From the NCBI RefSeq assembly GCF_025376885.1, contig NZ_JAHUBR010000001.1:1612001-1676000 (forward strand): a DNA stretch of 64,000 nucleotides, written 5' to 3'. This stretch comes from Pseudoruegeria sp. SHC-113 (GTDB lineage Bacteria > Pseudomonadota > Alphaproteobacteria > Rhodobacterales > Rhodobacteraceae). Position numbers and translations under genes: made by a program. Below, one piece after another: positions 51,533 to 60,954 of this stretch (its first letter is position 1; each line of letters begins with the position of its first letter). Under the pieces are notes generated by a model, which worked only from the letters and a program-made list of their open reading frames with translations, did no database searches and was not told where the DNA came from.

Positions 51533-53152
51533 ATGCATGACCTATTGACAGCTGCCCAAATGCGCAGCGCTGAAGCCAGTGAGATCGGGGCGGGCCGGGT
51601 GCGCGGGCTGGACCTGATGGAGCGCGCCGGGGCGGGCGTGGTGGCGGCCATCGAGGCAGAATGGCCCGCCTTTGCGGCGGGCGGGGAGGGGGGCTCTGCC
51701 CCCCGTCCTGCGGACTCCCCCCGAGGTATTTCAGGCGAGAGGAAGCGGGTGGTTGTGCTCTGTGGGCCGGGCAACAACGGGGGCGACGGTTTCGTGATCG
51801 CGCGGCTTCTGGCGGGTCGCGGCTGGGCGGTGGAGGTGTTTCTTTTTGGCGATGCCGCGCGACTGCCTGCGGATGCGAAGGTCAACCATGATCGCTGGGC
51901 CGCCTTGGGGGCGGTGCGGACCTGGCCTGCGCCGGGGGAGGCGTTTAATCCCTGGGCGTTCGATCTGATCGTGGATGCGCTTTTCGGCACCGGGCTTGCG
52001 CGGGGGCTGTCATTTGAAGCCGGGGTCGGGCGGATGCTGCCGGAATGGGATTTGCGCGAAGATCCGGCGCGGCCGCGGGTGGTGGCGGTGGATCTGCCCT
52101 CGGGGCTCTGTAGCGACAGCGGTCGGAGGCTGGAGGGCGACGGGCTCTGGGCGGATCTGACGGTGAGTTTTCACCGCTACAAATGCGGCCATGTCTTGTC
52201 GGAGGGGCCGCGCCACTGTGGCGTCCGTCGGCTGGTGGACATTGGCCTGCCTGATGAGCCTTTTGCGGGGGCGGCGCAGGAGGTGGAAGCGCCGGGGCTT
52301 GTGTTGGGCAAGGGCGATCCCTTTGGCCGGGCCACGCATAAGTTCTCCTATGGGCATGCGCTGATCTGTGCCGGGGGCTTTGGCCAGACCGGTGCGGCGC
52401 GGCTGGCGGCGCGGGCGGCGCTGCGGGTGGGGGCGGGGCTTGTGACGCTGGCCGCGCCTTCGGACGCGATGGCGGAATGTGCGGCGCAGCTGACGGCAGT
52501 GATGTTGCGACCGGCGGATGGGGCGGAGGCGCTGGCAGGGCTGTTGCAGGATCCGCGGATCACGGCGCTCTGCCTTGGGCCCGGCCTTGGGTTGGCGCGG
52601 GCGCGCGCCTTGGTGCCTGTGACGCTGGCGGACGCGGGGCCCGCGCGGGGCGTGGTTCTGGACGCCGATGCGCTTTCGGCTTTCGCGGACGCCCCGGGCG
52701 CGCTGTTTGCGGCCTTGCCCGAAAGGGCTGTGCTCACGCCCCACGGCGGTGAGTTCGCGCGGCTCTTTCCCGATCTGGCGGCGCGGCTTGCGGAGCCGGC
52801 CGTGGCCGGGCCGGCGTACTCGCGGCTGGATGCGGTGCGCGCGGCCAGTGCGCGGGCGGGCTGCGTTGTGCTGTTGAAGGGGGCAGACACGGTGATCGCC
52901 GCGCCAGACGGGCGGGCGCTCGTGCATGGGGCGGCCTATGAGCGGGCCGCGCCCTGGCTGGCGACCGCTGGCGCCGGCGATGTGCTGGCGGGGCTGATCG
53001 CCGGGCTGCTGGCGCGGGGATATGCACCGCTTGAGGCGGCGGGCTGCGCGGCCTGGCTGCATGTGGAGGCGGCGCGCGCCTTTGGCCCCGGCCTGATCGC
53101 GGAGGATCTGCCCGAGGCGCTGCCCGCCGTGTTGCGCCGGATTGGCGCTTAG
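51533..53152 (+). CDS. nnrD: Bifunctional NAD(P)HX epimerase/dehydratase
   Basis: 539 residues. It repairs hydrated NAD(P)H: the N-terminal YjeF_N epimerase carries VVVLCGPGNNGGDGFVIARL (about 73-92), and the C-terminal ribokinase-like dehydratase ends in WLATAGAGDVLAGLIAGLLA. Between residues about 50 and 72 the DNA is a palindromic repeat (51688-51745) read in frame, adding about 22 residues ([19 protein letters not shown]) that homologues lack. The stop codon overlaps the stop of the convergent Hint gene. Confidence 0.93.
   Translation: MHDLLTAAQMRSAEASEIGAGRVRGLDLMERAGAGVVAAIEAEWPAFAAGGEGGSAPRPADSPRGISGERKRVVVLCGPGNNGGDGFVIARLLAGRGWAVEVFLFGDAARLPADAKVNHDRWAALGAVRTWPAPGEAFNPWAFDLIVDALFGTGLARGLSFEAGVGRMLPEWDLREDPARPRVVAVDLPSGLCSDSGRRLEGDGLWADLTVSFHRYKCGHVLSEGPRHCGVRRLVDIGLPDEPFAGAAQEVEAPGLVLGKGDPFGRATHKFSYGHALICAGGFGQTGAARLAARAALRVGAGLVTLAAPSDAMAECAAQLTAVMLRPADGAEALAGLLQDPRITALCLGPGLGLARARALVPVTLADAGPARGVVLDADALSAFADAPGALFAALPERAVLTPHGGEFARLFPDLAARLAEPAVAGPAYSRLDAVRAASARAGCVVLLKGADTVIAAPDGRALVHGAAYERAAPWLATAGAGDVLAGLIAGLLARGYAPLEAAGCAAWLHVEAARAFGPGLIAEDLPEALPAVLRRIGA
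51688..51745 (+). repeat. Palindromic element inserted in frame in nnrD
   Basis: GGGGGGCTCTGCCCCCC (51688-51704), then TCCCCCCGAGGTATTTCAGG (51716-51735) and CGAGAGGAAG. The 29 bases CCCCCCGAGGT...GGAAG are identical to 25621-25649. Here the unit is translated as part of NnrD and leaves the reading frame intact. Confidence 0.85.
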
Positions 53153-53676
53153 CGCAGTGTCAGTTCCACGGCGCTTTTGGTCGGGATGATCGCTGCGCTC
53201 TCCGTGTGGCAGCCCAGTTCCAGCCCGCCGGCGTAGATCACCTCGGCGCGCTCGAAGGTGAGGGCGGTGAAGCGCAGCGTCTTGGAGGGACCTGCGCGGC
53301 GGATGAATTCGCCATCCACCAAATCCTCGGCCCGCACCAGCGCCCGTGCCGCGCCGAAAAGCGCCGTGGCGCGCCAATCGCGCAAGTGGACCTGTTGCGC
53401 CGGGTGCAGGCGGATCGCCTGACCGGGGGAGTCATTTCCCAGCGCGCCGGGGCTGACATGCACCGGGCGCAGGCTTGCCTCGAAGCTCTCCACGCCCAGA
53501 AGCCGGACCATGCCCGTATCGCGGGTGATGATCCGATCGCCGGGGCAGAGAAACTCCACCGGCAATGCGCCATCGAGGGTAAGAATAGGGGTGCCGTGCA
53601 CGATTCCCGCGCGCAGCTGCACTGGTGCATTCACGGGGATCGCCCCGTGCCAATGCCCGACCGTTTTCGGTTCCAT
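53149..53676 (-). CDS. Stand-alone Hint-domain protein
   Basis: 175 residues with no signal peptide. It resembles the Hedgehog/intein (Hint) domains of roseobacters: HGTPILTLDGALPVEFLCPGD, then RIITRDTGMVRLLGVESF, and later LHPAQQVHLRD. The cysteine that normally starts the domain before G-T is replaced (IVHGT), so protein splicing by the usual chemistry is unlikely. The C-terminal end has HTESAAIIPTK. The role is unknown. It is convergent with nnrD, with overlapping stop codons. Confidence 0.8.
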   Translation of the reverse strand: MEPKTVGHWHGAIPVNAPVQLRAGIVHGTPILTLDGALPVEFLCPGDRIITRDTGMVRLLGVESFEASLRPVHVSPGALGNDSPGQAIRLHPAQQVHLRDWRATALFGAARALVRAEDLVDGEFIRRAGPSKTLRFTALTFERAEVIYAGGLELGCHTESAAIIPTKSAVELTLR

Positions 53677-53844
53677 GGGCTATCTCGCTCTGACCTGCCT
53701 TTTATTATTGCCCCCATCATAGCTTAAAACCGCGTTAAACAAAGCTTTTTTCTTAACTTGGCGGGATCTGTGCTTTTTGCCCTCGCGCCTGTCTGGCGGC
53801 TCTGGTAACAAGCGGCCCAGCCAGCGCGACAGCGCAGGCCATGT

Positions 53845-53929
53845 GCGGGTGTGGCGAAATTGGTAGACGCACCAGATTTAGGTTCTGGCGCCGCAAGGCG
53901 TGGGGGTTCAAGTCCCTCCACCCGCACCA
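53845..53929 (+). tRNA. tRNA-Leu (UAG anticodon)
   Basis: An 85-base cloverleaf with acceptor GCGGGTG/CACCCGC, D-loop AATTGGTAGACG, anticodon loop TTTAGGT (UAG), a long variable arm (TGGCGCCGCAAGGCGTGG) as in leucine tRNAs, TψC arm GGTTCAAGTCC and encoded CCA. Confidence 0.95.
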
Positions 53930-54158
53930 AAATTCTTCAGGTCAGGCTGTGATTGCGGGCGTGTAAATGCCGCCTTCGATGGTGTGGTGCGGCGCGCCTC
54001 GGGCAAGAGTCTGACAACGCCATGTGGCGCGCGACGTCCGGCGAAACCTGCAAGTGGGGATGGGCTTTCCTCCGGGCGTTCCGGCTTTAAGTAGCATTTG
54101 ACGGAAAAGCCGTAAAAAACCTTGGCATTGGGTGGCGGGCTGCGCTGGCCCTGTCGCC

Positions 54159-55136
54159 TTAAGCCATGCGCTGGCGCAGCCCGTCGAAGCCGACGGCGAG
54201 GATCAGCACGATGCCGCGGGTGACGTCCTGCCAGAAGCTCGTGACGTTCATCAGCGTCAGCCCGTTGTTGAGCGTGCCAAGGATCAGCACCGCAACCAGC
54301 GTGCCCCAGACGGAGCCGCGCCCGCCCTGCAGCGAGGTGCCGCCGAGGATGATTGCCGCGATCACCGTCAGAAGATGCGGCCCCGCCGCGTTCGGCGCGG
54401 CGGCCCCGAGCATGGCGGCCAGCACCGTGCCCGCGATGGCGCCAGAAACGGCCGACATCACGTAGAGCGTGATCTGGGTACGGTCCACCGGCAGGCCTAT
54501 CAGGCGACTGGCGTCAGGATTTCCGCCGACGGCGAACGCATGGCGTCCGAAATGAGTCTTCTGCATCATCAGCCAGAGCAGCACATAGACCGCCAGCATC
54601 AGCAGCGCGGGCACCGGCACGCCCAGCAGCCTGTCCTGCCCGATCCAGTTGAACCCTTCCACGAGCAGGGGCTTTGTCAGCCCGCCTGTGAGGATCAGCG
54701 AGACCCCAGTGACGATGGACATCGTCGCGAGCGTCACGATCAGCGGGTTGAGCCTCAGGTACGTGGCCAGCACGCCGTTCACGATGCCGATCAGCACCGC
54801 CACGGCCACCGCCGCCAGCACGGCCAGCCAGATCGGGGTGCCGGATGCATAGAGCAACGCGATGATCACCCCGGTCAGCCCGGCCACCGCCGCGACGGAA
54901 AGATCCAGCCCGCCCGCGATGATCAGCGGCGTCCCGGCGGCGGCCATCAGCCCGATCAGCGCGATGTTGGAGCTGATCGACGTCATGTTGCGCAGCGTCA
55001 TGAAGAAGGGCGACAGGAAGGAGAAAACGATCAGCAGCAGGACGTAGAACACGAGCAGGATCAGCACCGTCGTGCCGACGCCAGAGCCACCGAACAGGCG
55101 TTTCATCAGGGGCGGGGTGGGCGAAGCGTTGGGCAT
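54159..55136 (-). CDS. Sugar ABC transporter permease (RbsC type)
   Basis: 325 residues with eight or more hydrophobic helices. LRNMTSISSNIALIGLMAAA, GGLDLSVAAVAGLTGVIIAL (about 70-90) and NAAGPHLLTVIAAIILGGTS are the typical BPD_transp_2 signatures of CUT2 sugar permeases. It is transcribed leftward after the ATPase (11 bases between). The CUT2 family imports monosaccharides. Confidence 0.93.
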   Translation of the reverse strand: MPNASPTPPLMKRLFGGSGVGTTVLILLVFYVLLLIVFSFLSPFFMTLRNMTSISSNIALIGLMAAAGTPLIIAGGLDLSVAAVAGLTGVIIALLYASGTPIWLAVLAAVAVAVLIGIVNGVLATYLRLNPLIVTLATMSIVTGVSLILTGGLTKPLLVEGFNWIGQDRLLGVPVPALLMLAVYVLLWLMMQKTHFGRHAFAVGGNPDASRLIGLPVDRTQITLYVMSAVSGAIAGTVLAAMLGAAAPNAAGPHLLTVIAAIILGGTSLQGGRGSVWGTLVAVLILGTLNNGLTLMNVTSFWQDVTRGIVLILAVGFDGLRQRMA

Positions 55137-55146
55137 GGTCTGGCCT

Positions 55147-56712
55147 TTAGTCGTCTGAAAGGGGCTGGGCTGTGCGAGGCTTGGTGGAAGGCATCTGCGT
55201 GCTTTGCGTCTGGCTTGACGGCGTTTGGGCGCTGGCCGCCATCAGCTCGCCCGCCGTGGCCCCGGCCTCGAAGGATGCGATGATGCGGCCCCGGTCGATC
55301 ACCATGGAGCGATCGGAGAGCCCGGCGATCTCTTCCACGTCGGAGGACAGCACGAGGATCGCCAGCCCTTCGCGCGCGAAAGCCACGAGCTGGCTGTAGA
55401 TGTCCTTGCGCGCGCCCACATCCACGCCGCGCGTCGGCTCTTCAAGGATCAGCACCTTCACTTTCGGATTGAGCCAGCGGGCGACGCAGACCTTCTGCTG
55501 GTTGCCGCCGGACAGCAGGCGGATGGGCTGTTCGGGCCCGGATGTCTTGATGCCGAGTTTCTCGATCCATTGGTTGGTCTGGGAGGTCTCGCGCGCCGGT
55601 GAGGTGAGCATTCCGCGCCCGTAGTCGGATTGGAACGCCGCCACGAGGTTCTCGCGCACCGACATATCCGCCATGATGCCGTCGGTCTTGCGCTCTGCTG
55701 TCACGAAGCCGAGCCCGGCCGCTTTGCCGGCGCGGGGCGAGCGCGGCACATAGGGGGATCCGTTCAGCGTGAGCCGGCCTGCGGGCGGGCGCCCCTCGGC
55801 CCCGAAGATCAGCCGCCCCAGCACCTCGACGCCCGAGCCGATCAGCCCGAAGATGCCAAGGATCTCGCCCGCGCGCAGATCGAAGCTGACCTCCTCGATC
55901 TGCCCGGGCAGGCTCAGGCCGTCACAGGTCAGCCGCAGCGTGGCGTTCGCGGGCAGGGGCGGGCGTGCATCAAAGAGCGCACCGGCCACCTTGCCCAGCA
56001 TCGCCGTCACCACCTCGCCCATGGCGGCGGTTGCGGGGGCGAACTCACCGGCGTTGCGCCCGTCGCGCAGCACCACGATGCGGTCCGAGATTTCGAAGAC
56101 TTCCTTAAGGTAGTGGGAGATATAGACGATCGAGGTGCCCCGCGCCTTCAGCCGCCGCAGGATCACGAAGATCTGTTCGCTTTCGGCTTCCGAGAGCGAG
56201 GCCGTGGGTTCGTCCATCACGAGGATGTCGGCCCGGCCCTCCAGCGCGCGGGCGATTTCGATGATGCGGCGCTCCGCGACAGGCAGATCGGCCACCCGTG
56301 TCTGCGGGTCCAGATGGCCAAAGCCAAGGTCCGCCAGCACGCGGGAGGCGCGGCTTGCCATGTCGGCCCAATCCACCCGGCCCGCGCTTTCGGCGGAGAG
56401 GCAGATGTTTTCGGCGATGCTCAGTTCGGGGAAGACGGAGATCTCCTGCGGCAGGAAGCGGATGCCTGCCTTGGCCGCATCGCGGGGCGAGGCGAAGGCC
56501 ACCTCGGCACCGTTCACCCGGATCGCGCCTGCGCTTTTGGTGTAATTCGCCGTCAGGATCTTCATCAGCGTGGATTTGCCCGCGCCATTGGAGCCCAGCA
56601 GCGCAACGATCTCTCCGGGCATGAGCTGCATCGACACGCCGTTCAGCACCTGCACGGGGCCGAAGCTTTTCTGGATGTCCTGCATATCAAGGCGTGGCGC
56701 GGCGGCGGTCAT
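55147..56712 (-). CDS. Sugar ABC transporter ATPase (CUT2, two ABC domains)
   Basis: 521 residues from the ATG at 56712; GGAAGGA six bases upstream supports it over an ATG at 56718. Two fused ABC domains: the first has GSNGAGKST (about 39) and LPVAERRIIEIARAL, and the second has LSGGNQQKVCVARWL (about 402) and a late VLSSDVEEIAGLSDR. This is the RbsA/XylG type, in which the second Walker A is degenerate (GLIGSGVEVLG). It powers import with the 54159 permease and the 56808 binding protein. Confidence 0.93.
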   Translation of the reverse strand: MTAAAPRLDMQDIQKSFGPVQVLNGVSMQLMPGEIVALLGSNGAGKSTLMKILTANYTKSAGAIRVNGAEVAFASPRDAAKAGIRFLPQEISVFPELSIAENICLSAESAGRVDWADMASRASRVLADLGFGHLDPQTRVADLPVAERRIIEIARALEGRADILVMDEPTASLSEAESEQIFVILRRLKARGTSIVYISHYLKEVFEISDRIVVLRDGRNAGEFAPATAAMGEVVTAMLGKVAGALFDARPPLPANATLRLTCDGLSLPGQIEEVSFDLRAGEILGIFGLIGSGVEVLGRLIFGAEGRPPAGRLTLNGSPYVPRSPRAGKAAGLGFVTAERKTDGIMADMSVRENLVAAFQSDYGRGMLTSPARETSQTNQWIEKLGIKTSGPEQPIRLLSGGNQQKVCVARWLNPKVKVLILEEPTRGVDVGARKDIYSQLVAFAREGLAILVLSSDVEEIAGLSDRSMVIDRGRIIASFEAGATAGELMAASAQTPSSQTQSTQMPSTKPRTAQPLSDD

Positions 56713-56807
56713 GAGCATTCCTTCCCTGTGCCCCTCACTCTAGAGCACAGGATCGCTGAAACACCACGGGGCACCGGCGGTGCCGCGTGATGTGTGTTTT
56801 TGCAGGT

Positions 56808-57977
56808 TTATTGCAGCGGGATCAGGTTCTGCACATCGGCCAGCGACGGATCGTTGCGCAGCGCCTCGAGGTGGGCAAGGAAGCCCGCTTCCGGGAAGCT
56901 GTAGTCGATGACGGCCACGTCCTGGCAGGCGATCTCGGCGTTGAATTCGCAGATATTGGCCGGGGTGACCATCGCGTGATTGATCAGCACCGCATCCGGG
57001 AGGTCTTCACCGGCCAATGTGGCCAGCGCCATCGGGATCAGCGCGTTGCCGTAGCGCTCCGGGAAGGAGCCCACGGCGGCAACAAAATCTTCCTCGCTGG
57101 CGAGTGTTTCGCCTTCATCGGCCCCGAGGCCCACGACGGTGATCATCTCGCGCCCGTCCTGCTGGGCGGCGCGCAGGATGCCGGTGGTGGCCTGATCGTT
57201 GATGGCGGTGCCCATGATCGGCACGCCTTCGGGGATGCGGCTCAGCAGGTTGCGCGTTTGCGTGAAGCTTTCTTCCAGCGTGTTCTTGCTGTCAAAGGTC
57301 AGGATCTGATCCTCGGGGAAATTCGGCAGCGCGGCGCGGAAGCCCGCGATCTGCCCGCCTGTGCGCATCGCCGGGATCGGGCCGGATTGCGGCAGCTCGC
57401 CTTCGATGAAGTAGCCGTCCATCACGGCTTCCATCCCGTAGCGCGCCACGGCGGCCTGCGCGAGGTAGGAGCCGCCCATGAAACCGGCGCGCGGGTTGTT
57501 GACCCCGAAGAAGCCAGCCCCCGGCATCGGGATGTCGATTGCCACGACGGGGATCTCGGCGGCGTTGAGCTGCTGCATGATCACCGCTCCCAACTCGGCG
57601 TCGGTCTGGAATTCGATCACGAAATCCACGTTGCGGTTGATGAAGCTCTGGGCGTTGGCCAGCGCGGTGGCGCCGTCGAGCCGGTTGTCGGCCACGACGA
57701 CCTCGATCCCGGCGGCCTCGGCATTCTCAAGGATGCCTTTCTCCACCAGCGCGCAGAAAGGGATATCGCGCTGCAGGTTGGCAAAGCCGATCACATATGT
57801 CTCGCCATTGCGCGGCGGGGTCACTTCCATCGCCGCCTTGACCATCGCCATCAGCGCATCGGCCGGGAACATCGCGCCGTCATGCGTGGCCGGGTCATAG
57901 CCAAGGAAATCGGCCTGCGCGGGGGGCGTGCCCAGCAAAGCCAGTGCCGTGGCGGCAGACATGAGTAGTTTGTTCAT
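56808..57977 (-). CDS. Sugar ABC transporter substrate-binding protein
   Basis: 389 residues from the ATG at 57977, preceded by GGGAGGA. The signal peptide (1-22) ends near AQAD. The mature part is a type I periplasmic binding fold (Peripla_BP_4): VIGFANLQRDIPFCALVEKG, FVIEFQTDAELGAVIMQQLN and IPVVAIDIPMPGAGFFGVNN. It delivers an unidentified sugar to the CUT2 transporter. It is the first gene of the leftward transporter operon. Confidence 0.92.
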   Translation of the reverse strand: MNKLLMSAATALALLGTPPAQADFLGYDPATHDGAMFPADALMAMVKAAMEVTPPRNGETYVIGFANLQRDIPFCALVEKGILENAEAAGIEVVVADNRLDGATALANAQSFINRNVDFVIEFQTDAELGAVIMQQLNAAEIPVVAIDIPMPGAGFFGVNNPRAGFMGGSYLAQAAVARYGMEAVMDGYFIEGELPQSGPIPAMRTGGQIAGFRAALPNFPEDQILTFDSKNTLEESFTQTRNLLSRIPEGVPIMGTAINDQATTGILRAAQQDGREMITVVGLGADEGETLASEEDFVAAVGSFPERYGNALIPMALATLAGEDLPDAVLINHAMVTPANICEFNAEIACQDVAVIDYSFPEAGFLAHLEALRNDPSLADVQNLIPLQ

Positions 57978-58239
57978 TTCCAATCCTCCCAGATAGGTCC
58001 TGTGACGCCCGACCAACCCCGTCAAGCGCTCCTCCTGCAAAAAAGCTACAACCGCTCTCAAGGAATTTCTGGCCATTCAGATATACTTTTTGATCGCCAA
58101 TGCGCGCGATTGACTTTGCCCGCTCTCGCGGGGAAAATGGAGAAAGGTGTTAGGTAAATAACTGTTTCTAAATGGTTTAACCTTTTGTCACCTCTGCCGG
58201 GGCTGGCCGGGGTAATATGAAAAACGCAAGGTGCGCACC

Positions 58240-59166
58240 ATGGTGGCTGATCCGCAGCCTGAGGATTACTACAGCTATATCCCGGAAAGCCGGCTCTGCC
58301 ATGCACTGGGCTGCACCCTGCAATCCACCGGGTTCACGCGGGTTGGCAAACACGCGCAGTATCCGGCGCTGAGTCACCCGCAACACCATCTGTTCAGCCG
58401 CCGCAAGGGCCGGGTGCTGCAGGCCTACCAGATCGTCTTTCTGTCCGAAGGGCGGGGCCGGGCCGAGCTTGGCCACGGCAGCAAACCCTTTGATCTTGAG
58501 GCGGGCATGGTCTTTGTGCTGTTTCCCAATGTCTGGCACCGCTACGCGCCGGAACCCGCGACGGGCTGGACGGAACATTGGGTCGAATGCAAGGGCACGG
58601 CTTTCGACATGGCGGTGAACTCGGGCCTGCTGGACAAGAGCCGCCCGGTGTTTCGCAATCCCGACACTGCTGCGATCGCCGCGACCTTCGCCGAAATCCA
58701 TTCTCTGGCGCGCGCCAATGCGGTGGGGAACCAGCCGGTTCTGTCGATGCTGGGGCTGAAGCTGCTGGCCATCCTCGCCGGCCCGCGCACCGCCAATGAG
58801 GACAGCACCAACCGGCTTGTGAACACTGCGCGGATGATGCTCTTGGAAACCTGCACCGAGAACCGCCCGATGGAGGAAATCGCCGATGCGCTGAACGTGA
58901 GCTATTCCAACTTGCGGCGCAGGTTTCGGGGGCACACGGGCCTGTCGATGAAGGAATACCAGACTGCGATGCGCCTGCAGAAAGCCAAGGATCTGCTCGA
59001 CAACACCGATCTTTCGATCAAGGGCGTGGCGGCGCAGCTGGGGTTCAGCTCGGCCTTCCACTTCTCCAACCAGTTCCGGCGCACGGTCAGGTGCCCGCCA
59101 ACGGATTGGCGGGCACGCCTTGCCGCGGGGCGGGAGGAGCCCCTAGCAGACGCGGATGACCTCTAG
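58240..59166 (+). CDS. AraC-family transcriptional regulator
   Basis: 308 residues from the ATG at 58240 (MVADPQP); an ATG at 58231 is an alternative. The N-terminal cupin-like sugar domain carries GMVFVLFPNVWHRYAPEP and TEHWVECKG. The C-terminal pair of HTH motifs is RPMEEIADALNVSYSNLRRR and KGVAAQLGFSSAFHFSNQFR. It is divergent from the binding-protein gene and probably activates it. Its 3' end overlaps the convergent isomerase gene by 24 bases (59143-59166). Confidence 0.93.
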   Translation: MVADPQPEDYYSYIPESRLCHALGCTLQSTGFTRVGKHAQYPALSHPQHHLFSRRKGRVLQAYQIVFLSEGRGRAELGHGSKPFDLEAGMVFVLFPNVWHRYAPEPATGWTEHWVECKGTAFDMAVNSGLLDKSRPVFRNPDTAAIAATFAEIHSLARANAVGNQPVLSMLGLKLLAILAGPRTANEDSTNRLVNTARMMLLETCTENRPMEEIADALNVSYSNLRRRFRGHTGLSMKEYQTAMRLQKAKDLLDNTDLSIKGVAAQLGFSSAFHFSNQFRRTVRCPPTDWRARLAAGREEPLADADDL

Positions 59167-60579
59167 CCCGAGCAACGCGCCCAGCTTTTCGATCCGCGCC
59201 GCGATATGGCCCACCCCCACTGCGCAGTGATGCGCGGGGGCGGCGGCATTCCAGCTTTCCACGAAGCGTCGTGCGCCCAGGGGGAAGCGGTAGCGGCTGT
59301 TGGTGTTGCCGATCTCCAGCGTCGGGCCGGGCACAGACTCCCCCTCGGCCACCAGAAGCGAGACCTTCCCGCCGATCTCCAGCACCGAAAGGCAGGTCAC
59401 GGGGCCATGGCGCACGCTCATCTCCACGCTGACCCCGGCCCCGACCTTGCCGTGATACACCTCAAGCGGGCGCACTTTCGTTTTGCCCTGCGCGATCTTC
59501 GTGTGGCCAGGCCCGTCGTGGCCCATGATCACCACGTCATCCACGTAATCCATCGCGTAGTACTCGGTGAACGAGCCGCCCGCGCCGAAACTGTCCATGA
59601 TTTTCATGGCTTGCGCGTTCTTCACCTCGTATTCGCCCGCGATGGGCACGCCTTCGGCGGTCAGCATCGAGCAGCCAAGGATCACCGAGGTGATGATGTC
59701 TTCATGCGCTGATCCCGGCGTCGCCTCGTAGTAATAGGCCATCGCGCCCAGCCCGTGGCGCTCCACCAGTGCAAAGAGCGCGGCGGCGGTGCGCGCGGCG
59801 CGCCGCAGTTCCTCGGGGCTGCAGTCGGGCTGGATGTCGAACTCTCCCCTAATCCGGGTGAGCATGGCGTCCACGGCGGCGTCATCCAGCTGCGCCCGGA
59901 TCGCGGCCAAGGCGTCGATCTCCACGATCTCGATGACCGTGCCGAAGGCGGCAGCCTGACAGGTCATATCCGAGTAGATATCCAGCATGCCGTTGTAATA
60001 GCGGCCCATCACGCCAAGCTTGCTGTGCGCCATCACATGAGCCACGCGCGCGGCCTCGATCCAATCCTCGATCTGCCCATCCACATGGGCATCACCCTCC
60101 AGAACGCCGGTGATCTGGTGAAACTCGATGCCCGCGCGGGTGAAGACATTGGCGATTTCCGGCACCGGACAGGCCGCGCAATGGGCCAGCCATTCGCCCG
60201 TCATCCGCGTGCGGTCCCCCAGCGCGTTGAAGGCGGCGTAGTCCATCGCGGCCACCGGCTGCAGGTTCAGGATGATCACCGGCACGCCCGCGCGGCGCAC
60301 CACCGGCAGCACCGTGGACGACAGCGCGTAGGTCGTGACATAGAGAAAAATGACATCCACATCCGCGGCGCGAAAATCATGGCCTGCCTGAACTGCCTTT
60401 TCCGGCGTATCGATCAGGCCGAGGTTCACCACTTCGACCCCGTCGCGCGCGAGCTTCCGCTCCACCACGCCGACGTAGGACTTCAGCCGCGCCTCCAGCC
60501 CCTCGAACTGGGGCCAGTAGGCGTCAAGCCCGATGCCGAACAAGCCAACTTTCAAAGGGGTTTCGGCGATTCTGGCCAT
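59143..60579 (-). CDS. L-fucose/L-arabinose isomerase-like protein
   Basis: 478 residues from the ATG at 60579, with GGGAGGAGC upstream. The pattern is that of the fucose/arabinose isomerase superfamily: GVPVIILNLQPVAAMDYAAF, then HSKLGVMGRYYNGMLDIYSD and later MGHDGPGHTKIAQGKTKVRP, with metal-ligand acids and a GHDGPGH histidine. Such enzymes interconvert aldoses and ketoses. Which sugar is unknown; the neighbours point to the sugar carried by the CUT2 transporter. Confidence 0.88.
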   Translation of the reverse strand: MARIAETPLKVGLFGIGLDAYWPQFEGLEARLKSYVGVVERKLARDGVEVVNLGLIDTPEKAVQAGHDFRAADVDVIFLYVTTYALSSTVLPVVRRAGVPVIILNLQPVAAMDYAAFNALGDRTRMTGEWLAHCAACPVPEIANVFTRAGIEFHQITGVLEGDAHVDGQIEDWIEAARVAHVMAHSKLGVMGRYYNGMLDIYSDMTCQAAAFGTVIEIVEIDALAAIRAQLDDAAVDAMLTRIRGEFDIQPDCSPEELRRAARTAAALFALVERHGLGAMAYYYEATPGSAHEDIITSVILGCSMLTAEGVPIAGEYEVKNAQAMKIMDSFGAGGSFTEYYAMDYVDDVVIMGHDGPGHTKIAQGKTKVRPLEVYHGKVGAGVSVEMSVRHGPVTCLSVLEIGGKVSLLVAEGESVPGPTLEIGNTNSRYRFPLGARRFVESWNAAAPAHHCAVGVGHIAARIEKLGALLGLEVIRVC

Positions 60580-60954
60580 TGTCTGTGCTCCTCCCGTGAT
60601 GCGCCTCGCCCGGCCGCCCCACGGGGCGGACCGGCCCTTGACGCAACCCTCATCCTGCGATCAGCCTAGCGGGCGAAACCCGGTGGCGGCTGACCGGAGC
60701 CATGCAAATATTGATCACAAAACGCGGACGGAGGGCGCCCTCGATCAAGGCAAGTTGCGTGTGTGCCCGGGCATTCCGATCACCTTGAGGAGCGAACTGG
60801 GGCAAAGCACGGTACAGGGCAGAGGAGCAGGCGAACAGGAGCCGAAATGCTTTCGAACAAGCGCAAACTTCTTTTCCATGCGTCTTTCAGCACCCCGTCA
60901 CCAGCGCTCCCAAGTGGGCCTTGCAGTTGGAAATACTCCAAGCAAAGAACTCGT
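60580..60954. other. Intergenic region between isomerase and SDR genes
   Basis: About 375 bases with no convincing gene. It should hold the isomerase promoter. No operator or hairpin stands out. Confidence 0.45.
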
